DNA of 64,000 nt from contig OZ020244.1 of the NCBI GenBank assembly GCA_963971285.1, positions 16,182,001 to 16,246,000 of the forward strand, read 5' to 3'. Both the position numbers and the translations under genes were made by a program. How positions within the stretch are numbered: position 1 is the stretch's first letter; every line of letters starts with the position of its first letter. Positions 30,860 through 42,300 of this stretch are shown in pieces. The notes below the pieces were generated by a model. It searched no databases and was not told where the DNA came from. It saw only the letters and a program-made list of their open reading frames with translations. This stretch comes from Astropecten irregularis. Taxonomy: Eukaryota; Echinodermata; Asteroidea; Paxillosida; Astropectinidae.

Positions 30860-32418
30860 TGTTGCGTACCTGACCATCGAGGTTTGACTAAACTACAGAC
30901 ACGCAAATAATATATGTAATACGGAAGACAGTAACTTCGTGACAAAATATGACTGAGTTGGTTTATTAACATTCTCTATCTGTAATCACAGAACATGACA
31001 AATATAAGCACATGGACAGAGTATACGGGATTGTATACGGTGAAATCTTAAACAGTTTACACTGGAGAGCCGGTAAATCTCAGCATAGCTAACCCAACGT
31101 AACGCATCTCAGATAGCCGCACATACATTCGGGTACACGTGGTACGTACTTGGCATGGTACGGGGATACCAATAACCCAGAACGCAGGGAAGTATATGGG
31201 GGTATACTTTACAACATGCAAGCCAATGCTAACGATCGGAGGCACAACACAGCATTGCTTGTAGACCAATAGACACGACGAGGCACTGTTCTTTTGGAAT
31301 AACGTACGGTACGGGTATTGCTAGCTTTGATCGGAACCGGTGCTCATCAGCGAATGAACATCGAGTCTTAGGATCAGCTCGACATAGGGTGCATTCGTTT
31401 AGCTTTCCCGGGTCAGCCCTTACTGGGAATGGTCGTGCTATACTGCACAAAACAAGCGAGAGAATGGGGACGAGGTTGACTGGTGTCGACCCGGGGGAGC
31501 TAAACGAATGCACCCTTATATCGAGAATCCTGGACCTAAGAATGAATAAAACATAAGGAAGAATATACACCTTAGCCAATGGGAAAGCAGCAAGGTGAAG
31601 TATCCATAGCCTAAGGCGGTAGGAACGTTTGCAAAAGCATGGCGGGACGTGTGCAAAAGCATGGCGGGATGTGTGCAAACGTATGCATAAGCATGTACGG
31701 ACAGTGTGCAAAGGATGGCGGGACAGGTGCAAACGTGTGTCGCGGGATATGTGCAAAAGCAGGTCACACAACAACTTCTATCTCCTTATTTGGCACAACT
31801 TCGCGCTAGAAGCTCTGATTGACAACTAGGTATACGGGGCGTGTTCAGGAGACAAGTAGCATTCGATGTACACATAATCTGGCTCTGTGTACAAAGCATT
31901 GCAGGGGCTTGCGTGCAGGCATGCAGCATCAAGGGTGGTCAACGAGAGTGCACTGGGGAACTTAGCAGGTCAGACACGGTGACTGTAGGCGGTCGCCTAT
32001 CGGAGCCTTCACGGCCAACCACTTCGGGAGCGAAGTGGTGAACTCCGAGAGAAATGTGAGCAAAATAGACTAAGTCCCAGAGAGCACTTTCGTCGTGGAG
32101 CTAGGGGGAGGGGCTCTGCGTGATCGCTCGCTGTGGCTCTGAATTATGCATAACGCAGCATCAGCTTCTGGGGCATATTGCATATATGCAAGATATGGCG
32201 CAATCTCGGACGATCGTGTCACGCGGCATTGCAAGAGTCTTGAGGGCCAGAAATAGCTTAGCTTAGCAATTACACTGATCAGTTCTTGGTCAATACATAT
32301 AGTCAATAGCATAAAATAGATAATCAATGGGAAATGATCACGTGTACAGCAAGGACACAATTCTAGAGGGCGCTAGTGCTTCGGTGTTCCGAAATCGGTC
32401 CAGGCAAGGTTCGCAACA
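30860..32418 (-). mobile_element. Solo LTR, 1559 bp, inserted in the Helentron
   Basis: Bounded by TGTTGCGTACC and GGTTCGCAACA (TG...CA, short imperfect inverted ends) and by a 4-bp duplication ATAC (30856-30859 and 32419-32422). Taking it out with one ATAC restores the flanking reading frame. In the minus orientation there is a TATAAG word near 31520 and an AATAAA signal near 30967, as expected for promoter and polyadenylation parts of an LTR. It contains 'gcgggacgtgtgcaaa' tandem words near 31630-31760 and no coding sequence. Its parent family was not found in the window. Confidence 0.85.
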
Positions 32419-33506
32419 ATACCATTCATGAAAATGGTAGCATTGCCGAAAGGTGGACAGAATTCTGTACATGGTCCTGTTGTATGTGTACCATCTAACA
32501 TTACAGATACAGTGACAGCATTGCCAAGATGCAGAAATGAAAATCAGTTAATTCGAATCAAGTTAAAGAGAAAATTAACTTACAAAGGATATTATCAATA
32601 TCAATTTGTGACCAAGGAACATGTGGAAACTGCATTAAGCTATCTTAAGCTGAACAATGCATTTTATAAAGATATTGAAATCAATTGTGATTGGAATGAT
32701 CCCCTGTTAGATGAGGAACATGATGAGGAACATGAAGATGAAATGGCAAATGAATCTGATGAATCAAATGTAAGTGATGAAGAAACAGATGAGGATCGTT
32801 TGTGTGGTATTCCACTTGATACATATGCTTACAGCCTATAGATATTGGACAAGAAGTGCTTGATCAATACTTTGATGATGTATTTTGTGTTGCACCTTGT
32901 GAAGGAAACAATCCAGTTAGAGTGTTAATGGAGAAAGGTAATGAGGCCAAATGTTTTCCAGCATTATTCCCTGAAGGCTCACCTATATTTGATGATAAAC
33001 GTGATGGAAAGCTGACGCGCCTCAGATATTTTCATAATAGGTTGATGAATGCAGGTAACAGATTTGCCAAATGTACTCAGTATATCTTTTATGCCCAGTG
33101 TTTATCAGAAATTGAAAAGGTGATGTCTGGTGTATCAATTGCTATGCGTCAAAGTTCAGGCAAAATGCATTGTAGTCAGAATGTTAATTCTGGCATGATT
33201 AAGAATAGAGATCATTTAAATGATATTTTACAGTCTGATAGTGGGTATACATTTTTAAAACCAATAAGAGGTACACCGTCATATTGGCAATCAACTCAGA
33301 GAGATGTCATGGCTATAATTAGACAACTTGGAATACCAACATGGTTTTGCTCATTTTCTGCAGCTGATATGAGATGGCCTGAAGTTATTAATACAATATT
33401 GAGACAACAAGGGGATTCCAGGAAAATTGAAGATTTGGATTGGAATGATAAGTGTACAGTATTGAGAAGCAATCCAGTGACTGTTGCTAGAATGTTTGAG
33501 AATTGA
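32419..33506 (+). pseudogene. Helentron Rep N-terminal region
   Basis: Begins in frame with the pre-LTR sequence (PFMKMVALPKGGQN word) and covers the Helitron-like N domain, with [11 protein letters not shown] and [14 protein letters not shown] as family-typical words. Frame changes near 32835, and a TGA (33504-33506) stands where related elements usually have arginine, consistent with a CGA to TGA transition. Confidence 0.85.
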
Positions 33507-34186
33507 TTTCATACATTTTTGAAAGATGTTATAATGTCTAGTGCAGAACCCATTGGGAGAGTCAAGGACTATTTTTACCGAGTAGAATTTCAGCAAAGAG
33601 GATCTCCACACACACATTGTTTGTTTTGGATTGAGAATGCTCCCAAATTGGAAACAGATGATGATGCTGATGTAATAAAATTCATTGACAAATATATCAG
33701 TTGCAAGTTACCAACTCAGGAAGAAGATGAGGAATTGAATGAAATAATCAGTCATGTACAGCAGCATAGTAGGAAACATACCAAGTCTTGTAAGAAGAAG
33801 GGTTCTGAATGTAGATTTAATTTTCCAAGACCCCCATCTAATAGAACATTTATTGCCAGTTGTGATCCAGCTGATGAATGTAATGATAAAGATAGTGATG
33901 ATGATGGATATAATCATGAAGAAAGTACACCCAATTAGTAATAATGAAGAGAAACGTACAGCAGCCAAGGAATTATTGCAATCAGTATGGAATGCAATCC
34001 AAGATGAGAAGAATCAACACATGTCAACATCTGAATTATTTCAAAGCATTAATATTACACAGACTGATTTTGAGAAGGCCAATGATGTTTTGAGCAGGAA
34101 ACCTACTATTGTTTTAAAGAGAGAGCCTCAAGATGTATGGGTGAATCTGTATAATCCTGATTTAATAAGAGCCTGCATGGAATGCT
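33507..34186 (+). pseudogene. Helentron Rep HUH nuclease core
   Basis: Contains [15 protein letters not shown] with the metal-binding His-x-His pair at 33609-33617, the hallmark of HUH replication initiators. Frame shifts occur near 33915 and again near 34155, after which the last frame begins at 34190. Confidence 0.88.
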
Positions 34187-34189
34187 AAC

Positions 34190-35932
34190 ATGGATATTCA
34201 ATACATCAGTGATGCATATGCCTGTGCAGCTTATGTAGTATCGTACATGTCAAAGTCAGAACGAGAATTGGGACAGTTATTAGGACGTGCACAGAGCGAG
34301 GCCAAAAAGGGGAATTTAGATGCTAGACAGAGTATGAAGGAAATTGGATGTGTGTATTTACACAATAGAGAATTATCAGCTCGAGAAGCAGTGTTTCGTG
34401 TTTGTGGTCTGAGGTTGAAAGAGGGTTCTAGAAAAGTGGAGTTTATACCTGTAGGTGAAAATCCTGTACGAATGAGTTTGCCATTGAGTGTAATTCAGAG
34501 CAAATGTGAAGATGAGGATGATATTTTCATGACTAACAAAGTTGAGCGTTATAAAGCAAGGCCGGATAGTGATGAATTTAATGGCGTGTGTCTGGCAAAA
34601 TTTTGCTCAGAGTACAGAATTATTTATAATGGAGATACATGTAATATATCAAGACATTCACCAGCGTATGCATTGAAACATGGTCTGGGTCACATACAGA
34701 AACGTACAAGAACTGAACCAGCAGTCATAAGATACCCAAGGTTTTCACTGACTAAATATCCAGAGAAATATTACCACAGTATATTACAATTGTTTCTTCC
34801 ATATCGTGTTGATGCTCAACTGAAGCCACCACAGTTTGATAATTATGAACAGTTTTATAAGAATGGTTCAGTTTGTCTAAATAACCAAATGAAATCTGTA
34901 AGTGTTGTTGTTGAAAGTAATCGGTCTAAATATGAGAAGAATGCTGAGGCTCTTGAAGCAGCTAAACAATATGTAGAAAAACATGGTATGCAGGAAGGTG
35001 CATGGGCTTTGATTTCCCCAATATCTGAGCAGGAAAGACTTGAATTTGAAGCAGAACGTGAGCCAGTATTACCAGAAGATGATGATTTGGATATTCCTGA
35101 CCTACAATCTGACAAGAAAGACAAAGTGTGTAATATTGAGCCACATTCATTGAAAATATCAAAGCAAGATGCACTAAGTTTACTGAGGTCATTGAATGCA
35201 CAGCAAAGAGAAGTGTTTAATAAGATTCGAGACTGGTGTTTACAGAAGGTACAAGGCAAAAACCCTGAACCATTTCATGTATTTATCACTGGTGGAGCTG
35301 GAACTGGGAAAAGTCATTTGGTTAAATCAATACATTATGAAGCAACAAGAATTTTCACAAGAATGGTTCATAATCCTGATAATGTGTCTGTAATGGTAAC
35401 TGCACCTACTGGAGTTGCAGCTTTTAATATCAATGGAAGCACAATTCACAGTGCGTTGTCAATCCCTACTGATGCACGTTTGCCATATCAACCTCTAGGT
35501 GAGGAAAAATTTAATACTTTGAGGAATGAATTGCAAGATCTTCAAATTGTTATTATTGATGAAATATCAATGGTTGATCATAAAATGATGTGTTACATTC
35601 ATGGACGTCTGCGTCAGATTAAGCAAACACGTGACCTCAAACCATTTGGTAAAGTGAGCATTTTAGCTGTTGGTGATTTTTATCAATTGCCTCCAGTCAA
35701 AGGGAAATCATTGTATCAGAGATATATTACAGTAGATCTGTGGAATGATTGTTTTAAGAAAGTAGAGTTGAGAGAAATTATGAGACAAAAGGATGATATG
35801 CAATTTGCTGAAACTTTGAATCGAATACGTGTCAGAGCTAAGCAGGATAAGTTATTGGATGAAGATGCAGCAATGTTACAATCACTGGAAACTGGAGAAG
35901 AGTGGGATGATGCGTTACATATATTTCCATGA
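34190..35932 (+). CDS. Helentron Rep C-terminus and PIF1-type helicase
   Basis: This 580-codon frame starts inside Rep with DAYACAAYVVSYMSKSE, where the paired tyrosines (about 34231 and 34243) are candidates for the nucleophiles that nick and join DNA. After a linker it enters an SF1B helicase with Walker A GGAGTGKSH (35291-35317), Walker B VIIDEISMVDH (about 35545-35580) and motif III AVGDFYQLPP (about 35667). The helicase would unwind the displaced strand during rolling-circle transposition. It stops at TGA (35930-35932), but the same frame continues with helicase sequence, so the stop is a lesion. Confidence 0.9.
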   Translation: MDIQYISDAYACAAYVVSYMSKSERELGQLLGRAQSEAKKGNLDARQSMKEIGCVYLHNRELSAREAVFRVCGLRLKEGSRKVEFIPVGENPVRMSLPLSVIQSKCEDEDDIFMTNKVERYKARPDSDEFNGVCLAKFCSEYRIIYNGDTCNISRHSPAYALKHGLGHIQKRTRTEPAVIRYPRFSLTKYPEKYYHSILQLFLPYRVDAQLKPPQFDNYEQFYKNGSVCLNNQMKSVSVVVESNRSKYEKNAEALEAAKQYVEKHGMQEGAWALISPISEQERLEFEAEREPVLPEDDDLDIPDLQSDKKDKVCNIEPHSLKISKQDALSLLRSLNAQQREVFNKIRDWCLQKVQGKNPEPFHVFITGGAGTGKSHLVKSIHYEATRIFTRMVHNPDNVSVMVTAPTGVAAFNINGSTIHSALSIPTDARLPYQPLGEEKFNTLRNELQDLQIVIIDEISMVDHKMMCYIHGRLRQIKQTRDLKPFGKVSILAVGDFYQLPPVKGKSLYQRYITVDLWNDCFKKVELREIMRQKDDMQFAETLNRIRVRAKQDKLLDEDAAMLQSLETGEEWDDALHIFP

Positions 35933-36610
35933 AATAAACAGGTTGATGAATACAATAGAAAGATACTGTTTGCAAAGTGCACTGATTATTTCTGTATTTT
36001 AGCAAATGATTTTCAGAAAGATTCCAGTAAAAAGACAAGCCAAGTGAAAATACCGAAGAAATCAATGCAGACTACTTTGCCTGAAGCATTATGGCTAGGT
36101 ACTGGTGCTAGAGTAATGCTGTCTAAACATATTGATGTTTCTGATGGACTTGTTAATGGAGTACTTGGAACTGTTTGTGAAATCATTCTGTCACATGATG
36201 AATCTACCCCTGAATATATTCATATTGTATTTGATAGCGAAAGTGTTGTATCCAAAGTGAAAAGGAAAAGTGCAACAAATGATGGATTTATTAGAATTGA
36301 AAGGGAAGAAGAACATATAAGCAAACAGTGGATAAGGCGACAATTTCCATTGAAATTAGCTTGGGCCTGTACAGTTCATAAAGTACAAGGAGTGACTACA
36401 GACAGAGCAGTGGTATGTCTTGAACGGACATTTTCAGCAGGTCAAGCATATGTTGCATTAAGCAGAGTAACATCTCTAAATGGACTTGTGATTGAAGGGT
36501 TTAATGAAAAGTTTCTTTATTGCAATAAAATGGTGAAGGATTCTTTGAATAATATGATGCAATTTATTGAAGAACCTGATGTAAGAACACTACCATCAAA
36601 TGATGCATAA
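35933..36610 (+). CDS. Helentron helicase C-terminal part
   Basis: In frame with the preceding segment after the TGA. It carries ARVMLSKHIDVSDGLVNG, WACTVHKVQGVT and GQAYVALSRVTS, the conserved motifs IV-VI of PIF1-like helicases. An ATG at 36044 could not restore the activity because Walker A and B lie before the stop. Confidence 0.85.
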   Translation, partial: NKQVDEYNRKILFAKCTDYFCILANDFQKDSSKKTSQVKIPKKSMQTTLPEALWLGTGARVMLSKHIDVSDGLVNGVLGTVCEIILSHDESTPEYIHIVFDSESVVSKVKRKSATNDGFIRIEREEEHISKQWIRRQFPLKLAWACTVHKVQGVTTDRAVVCLERTFSAGQAYVALSRVTSLNGLVIEGFNEKFLYCNKMVKDSLNNMMQFIEEPDVRTLPSNDA

Positions 36611-37244
36611 TATCCAAGGATTGAAAGAACACTTTAAAGACTTGGAATGTAATATTGATATGATGTCAGCAGATTTCATTTGTCTGACGGAAACATGGAG
36701 TGAGAATGAGTTTGACTGTGAGACAGAATTAAATGATTTCAAATGCTATCATAACATCAGAGGTGCTTCATATAATAATTCATGCAGTGTTACTCACATG
36801 TAAAGCAAACAATGTCATGGAGGTGTTGCTGTGTATGGTAGAAGGAACAAGACATTCAGTAGACTGATCTTACCTGTACACAACTTGGAGTATATTGCAA
36901 TACAAGTTATTTGTGAAATGTCATATTCTTTGGTAACAATTTATCGTCCAGCATCATATTCCATGATTGAGTTTATTGCCAATGTGAAAGATGTACTTAA
37001 TGAACTTCATAAAGTATCTAACAGATGTATTGTAATGGGTGATTTTAATGAAGATATTTTGAAACAGCATTCACAGATTGAGAAAATAATGTGTGAGCAT
37101 GGATATAAACAATGTGTGACAGATGCAACAACAGAGAATGGGACATTGATTGATCATGTATATGTAAGAAATATAGAATCAGTATGTGCAACTGTAATTC
37201 CTACTTATTACAGTTATCATGAAGGTGTATGTATCAATATGTGA
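36600..37244 (+). pseudogene. Helentron EEP (apurinic-like) endonuclease
   Basis: Reads HNIQGL, FICLTETW, VMGDFNED and LIDHVYV, the conserved blocks of the exonuclease-endonuclease-phosphatase fold. In the last block, where related enzymes have S-D-H, this copy has S-Y-H, which would remove the catalytic aspartate. The frame is interrupted by a stop near 36801 and is offset from the helicase. The domain at the C-terminus of Rep-helicase is the feature that separates Helentrons from canonical Helitrons. Confidence 0.82.
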
Positions 37245-37250
37245 AATTTT

Positions 37251-38740
37251 GTATAAGTTGTTGTACACATCAATTAATTATTATCTGACGATGGAAATAT
37301 CATGTACATGACCTTCTTGGCATTTATCACAAATGTGACATGCATTCTGATGAGTTAGATTTGAGTTGAACATGCAATTTAAGAAAGACATGATTTACTG
37401 TTTCTTTTAAAGATATACATGATTACAGGTATTTACAAATGCCTGAATGAAATGAGGATAATTGTTAGCATAATGAATGTAATTTAAAAGGAATGTGCAC
37501 AATATGATCAGTAGTTTCTTGTGTCGTTTTTATTGCCATTGTCATTTTAATTTATTGATTGTGTGAATCAAGTATTAGCATGCTTTACCGTTACTATAGT
37601 CTGGTGTGCGAAATGGTGGTCGTTTCAAAAAGAGAGTAGATGCATGTTTCAACTGTAACCAAATGTTTCCTGCATACTTCTATACAGAATGCATATACCG
37701 AGTTCCAGCAAGCAGTAGACTAGCTACCAGTCCTTACGTTGTTGTCGTTGTGTTTCACTTGTTTGAATCGAGTCCTTGACGTATATATACCAAACAACAT
37801 ACATGTACTTATATATGATCCCAAACCCAGGAACGGTGCGGTATTGCCATAGCTATAGGGTACATTGAAAGTTATCAGAGACATAGAGCACACCAGTGGT
37901 ATGACGTCACCTGATACACAACAACATAACTGGGTCTTGACCAATGAGATTCAAGTATATGAATTCGAGTCGTAACAATCGTTTTCTGTCTTGAACCGAT
38001 AAACTACTTTTCTGCCTGAGTTACTCTCTTGGAATATGATAATACACATTGTAAATATCATGCAAATAGATATGGAAAGGCTGGTTAAAACAACATCAGT
38101 ATACCTCGTAATGGAGCACTGTGGTCTTCTATCACAATCAAAATGCTAAACAGTACCACTGGCAAGGACTTTATTGTCCCTTTGTAAAACCATTGTTCTC
38201 CCATTTTAATGGCAATATAGATCGTGATCAATTAAATGAAGTCGGCACGATCGTGTGTAACTCATATTCAGTTTCTGTGTTTATTCAATATACATGTAGC
38301 TCCTGTGTGTGTGCGCATTATGCTTCATAAGCCAATCAACAAATTGAGGTTTTGTGCACAATGGCTTCGTGTTGAGGGAGACGTGTTTCGAATTAAGTAA
38401 CAAGCTATAGACAATGGATCCATCTTTTACAAAACAGCATCGGATTCGTGTAAGCCACGATGACGCCACCATCGTCAGGTTAAATTGCGCTTAATGTCGC
38501 CAATAATAAAAAAAAAAATACAGCCCCATTGTATATTATGAGAAAGTTCTTATATGCCCTATAAACGAGGATTTCTATTTGTTTCATTTTTTGAACAATC
38601 GTTATACTCCATCTTTAAGTTCGCCTATCTGAAACCAAAATCTGAATTGGGTCGACCTACCGTCGCTCCTAATCTTCGGCGCGACGCTGCAACGCCTGTC
38701 TGAAACAGAGGTTAGAAACTAAAAAAAAAAAACGAAGGAT
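37251..38740. other. Non-coding stretch, possible Helentron 3' region
   Basis: No gene, RNA or clear repeat is recognised. Somewhere here the Helentron should end with a short hairpin, but I could not place it with confidence. Confidence 0.4.
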
Positions 38741-38744
38741 GGGT

Positions 38745-39030
38745 GGTAAGTTACCCAAACAGAAGTGTTCACAGATTTACGTATAACTTTCAGGGTATGA
38801 AGATGGTGCTGGTAGAAACACCGTTAAAATAGTTTCTCCTGAAATGGTGTAATTATCCAGAGATTAGTCAAACAAAGACCGCAAAACAGTTTTGATCTCG
38901 GGGTAAGATAAAAACTTAATTATTGTTACTCAGATGTCCGATTGAACTCAAATTGTCACAGGTTTATTATTTCATGCACATATTGGATCAGAGAAAGTAT
39001 GAGTGCTGTTCTGTGACCTTTACAAATCAT
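38745..39030. repeat. M2 interspersed element next to the P450 exon
   Basis: Carries 'aagatggtgctggtagaaac', 'gttttgatctcggggtaaga' and 'gatcagagaaagtatgagtg'. It ends about 35 bases before the P450 exon acceptor. Confidence 0.55.
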
Positions 39031-39065
39031 GGTAGTTCCATTTCAAATCATCATTATTTTGTCAG

Positions 39066-39330
39066 GTATTGTGCGTTCGTCCGGGCCGGTTTTGGTGGAG
39101 ACACGCCGATTTGCAATGACCGTACTAAGAGGCCTTGGAGTTGGCAAGTCAAGCTTCGAGCAGAATATCTCCACGGAAGCAGAATGCCTGGTGGAGGAAC
39201 TGAAGGGATATAAGGGCAGTGCGTTTGATCCCTAACACATATTTGGCAATGCCGTGTCTAATATCATTTGCTCGGTGGTGTTCGGCAAACGGTTCAATTA
39301 CAGCGATGTCGCCTTCAAACGTCTTTAGTT
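39066..39330 (+). pseudogene. P450 exon, C-helix to F-helix region
   Basis: Acceptor ttttgtcag precedes the exon. It encodes GIVRSSGPV, TRRFAMTVLRGLGVGKSS and AECLVEEL, then after an in-frame TAA (39233-39235) GNAVSNIICSVVFGKRF. The C-helix WxxxR tryptophan is not seen, with VLVETRRF in its place. The giant inverted repeat begins at the exon's right edge. Confidence 0.85.
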
Positions 39331-42300
39331 GGAGAGCTAGCTGGGTTTTAATCATAATGTTGAGTACAAAAGGTTTGAGTGCATATTTCTATTGGATTTA
39401 ATGTACGAATGAGAGAATGGGGCGTCTTAAGTTGCACACCCCTGGGCTTTGGGCCCCCTGGGGCACCAAAGTTGCCCCAAATATCGATTTATTCAAACTT
39501 TTGAGTACAACCAAAATTCCTTTTGCAAATGATCATTTAGTGACCCCTGACAACAAATCCACAATTTAAGACATGATTTTTCCTGGGGTTTGTAGATAAG
39601 ACGGGGGTGTTTGTAGATAATATGGGGGTTTTGTACATAAGGCATGGGGTGTTTGGACCCATTGGGTCCTTCAAAATTGAACTTATAAAAAAAAGTCTGT
39701 ACATCAATTTTGATTACAGCTATGGATAAAACATAACTCTAGATAAATAAAAATGCAATTTAAGACATACAAATGTTTCGGGTTTCTAATTAAGACCATA
39801 ACTAATTAACGGCCAATTAGCGATTTTTTCACACTTTTGAGTACAACCAAAATTCCTTTTGCAAATGATCATTTAGTGACCTCTGACAACAAATACACAA
39901 TTTAAGACACGATTTTTCCTGGGGTTTGTAGATAAGATGGGGGTGTTTGTAGATAATAATGAGGTGTTTGTACATAAGATGGGGTGTTTGGACCCAGGGT
40001 ATATTAGGACCTTAAAATTGAAGAGTCTAAACATCAATTTCGATTACAGCTATGGATAAAACATAACTCCACATGAATAAAAATGTAAGTTGAGACATAC
40101 AAATGTTTGGGGTTTCTAATTAAGATCATCACTAATTAATGGCAAATTAGCGATTTATTCACACTTTTGTGTACAACCATGATTCCTTTTGCAAATGATT
40201 ATTTAGTGACCTCTGACAACAAATCCACAATTTAAGACATGATTTTTCCTGGGGATTGTAGATAAGACACCATATAAAAGTTGCATCACAGCACTGATTT
40301 ACTCACAATATGGGTAATTATGTATGTATACACATGCAACGCATTGAACGCAAACGGTAATTTGATGGTATTTCGGGAATATGCCGCGAAATGATAAGTG
40401 CCACGCAAGAGAAAATGGTCCAGTCTTTACCCGCACAAAATAATCTTTGATAAGTTGTGCTATTTATTCCCCCTCTAAAAAAAAAAGACGGAAAGTGGAA
40501 ACTTGTGTCTGAGACTGAAGACCGCTGGATAACGATTCTCAAATCTGCGATGCCGCCCTGAAACAAACTATGAAGTATGAAATATCCAAGTACCGTCCCG
40601 TGATCGAATATGGAGGTTCAAAAGTGGACATCTACTTTTCTATCTCCAAGAGGGACTTTTCTCCTCTCAAATTTGGAATGGAGCAGGTATTTCATCATTA
40701 AAGCTGCTGGATAATTTGCAGAACAAAGCACTTAACATTTTCAGGATTGATGAGCCTCTCAAGTTTGGCATTGTTCCACTGAGTTACAGGAGAAATGTTT
40801 CATTACTTTGTGTTTTTTACCGTCATTTCTTCCTGAAACCATCCATTGAGCTAGCTGATATTTTACCCCCTTGTGCACCTAGTCTGAGAGCGATACAGTG
40901 ATCTTCACTGACTAGACATCTATACTGTGTACGTATTCCTAGATCAAAAACAGAGCTCCATCTCAACTCCTACATACCAAGGACAAGTCGAATGTGGAAT
41001 GTCTGCTTTTCCTGCCTCTGCAGATGTGTCTGCCTTTAAGACAAAAGTGAATGCTTTCCTCATCGGTCAGATGTTTTAAACCATTTTTTTATCTCTTCAG
41101 TTCTATTTTAGCTGTTTATCTGGTGGTCTTGGATTAGTTAGGGTAGCTTAATGGCTGCCTATAGGAGATTGTGACCTGCGAATTTGACAGCCTACGGGGC
41201 CTAGTCAGGTTGCGTTTTTTATTTTTCCTGGTAGGGCGTAGTGATATAGGCTTACCAACACCATGACCACCGAATGAATCATGTTCTTTTTATGCTGTTC
41301 TTTTGCTCCACTTTTCAGATTTGTATTGCAACTTGCTTCAAGCATTATGCTTTGGGCCACTTTTCATCTTTAGTGATGTTTTCATCAGGTCCCAGAATCC
41401 AAGTAAAAGAAAAACAAAGTAGCAAAAACACAGATCGAACGCTTTTGCAAAATGCGCTTTTCTGTACCTTTCTGTTAACAGAAAAAGCAGATGACACGTT
41501 TTGGTAAAATGCAGTTTTCTGCTTTTAGCTACCAGAAAAGTAAGTGTTATTTTTCATCCGAAACTGGCGGTACAAAAGTAGACATCTGCATTTTCACTTT
41601 TCTCACTACCAGTACCAATAAAGCAGATAGGACGTTTTTGATAAATCCACTTTTTTTTTGTCTGCTTTCCAATAAAGCAGATTGAACGCTTGTGCAGTGG
41701 TTCAAAAGTGGCCATCTGCTTTTTCTGCTAGCAGAATCGTAGAAATGAACGTTTTGGATAGATCCACTTTTCTGCTTCTTCCAACAGGACAAAATGTAGG
41801 TTCGTTCACAACTTTTAATCATTCTCACACAGGAAATACAGATAAGCTTCAGAACTTTAAAAGCGACGTTTGTTTTTGAATGGAAGTATTTTGGGGTTAT
41901 AATATGGAAGGCAGAAACTTCTCAATTGGGCCCCTTCTAAGGGCCACTTTTAAACCACTGGCCCACAAGCGTTCAATCTGCTTACTTGAAAAGCAGAAAG
42001 GCAAAAAAAATAGATTTGCCAAAACGTGTCATCTGCTTTTCTGTTAACAGAAAGGTATTGAAAAGCGCATTTTGCAAAAGTGTTCGATTTCTTTTTATGC
42101 TACTTGGAGAGGAAAAAAGTAGATGTCCACTTTTGAACCTCCATATTCGATCACGGGACGGTACTTGGATACTTCATACTTCATAGTTTGTTTCAGGGCG
42201 GCGTCACAGATTTGAGAATTGTTATCCAGCGGTCTTCAGTCTCAGACGTCTTCAGAGTCTCAGAAAGTTTCCACTTTCCTTTTTTTTTTTGAGGGGGGGG

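Larger units (their letters stand above)
26207..37250 (+). mobile_element. Decayed Helentron (Helitron2) with host-like domains
   Basis: Consecutive plus-strand frames carry, in order, PHD finger, C76-like protease fold, OTU protease, charged repeats, zinc-finger plus HUH Rep nuclease, SF1 PIF1-type helicase and an EEP endonuclease. Rep-helicase plus OTU and a C-terminal apurinic-like endonuclease is the known signature of Helentrons, which move by rolling-circle replication. At least six frameshifts, four in-frame stops and a 1559-bp solo LTR show that this copy is dead. The exact termini were not found: the 5' end lies upstream of 26.2 kb and the 3' end downstream of 37.25 kb. Confidence 0.9.
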
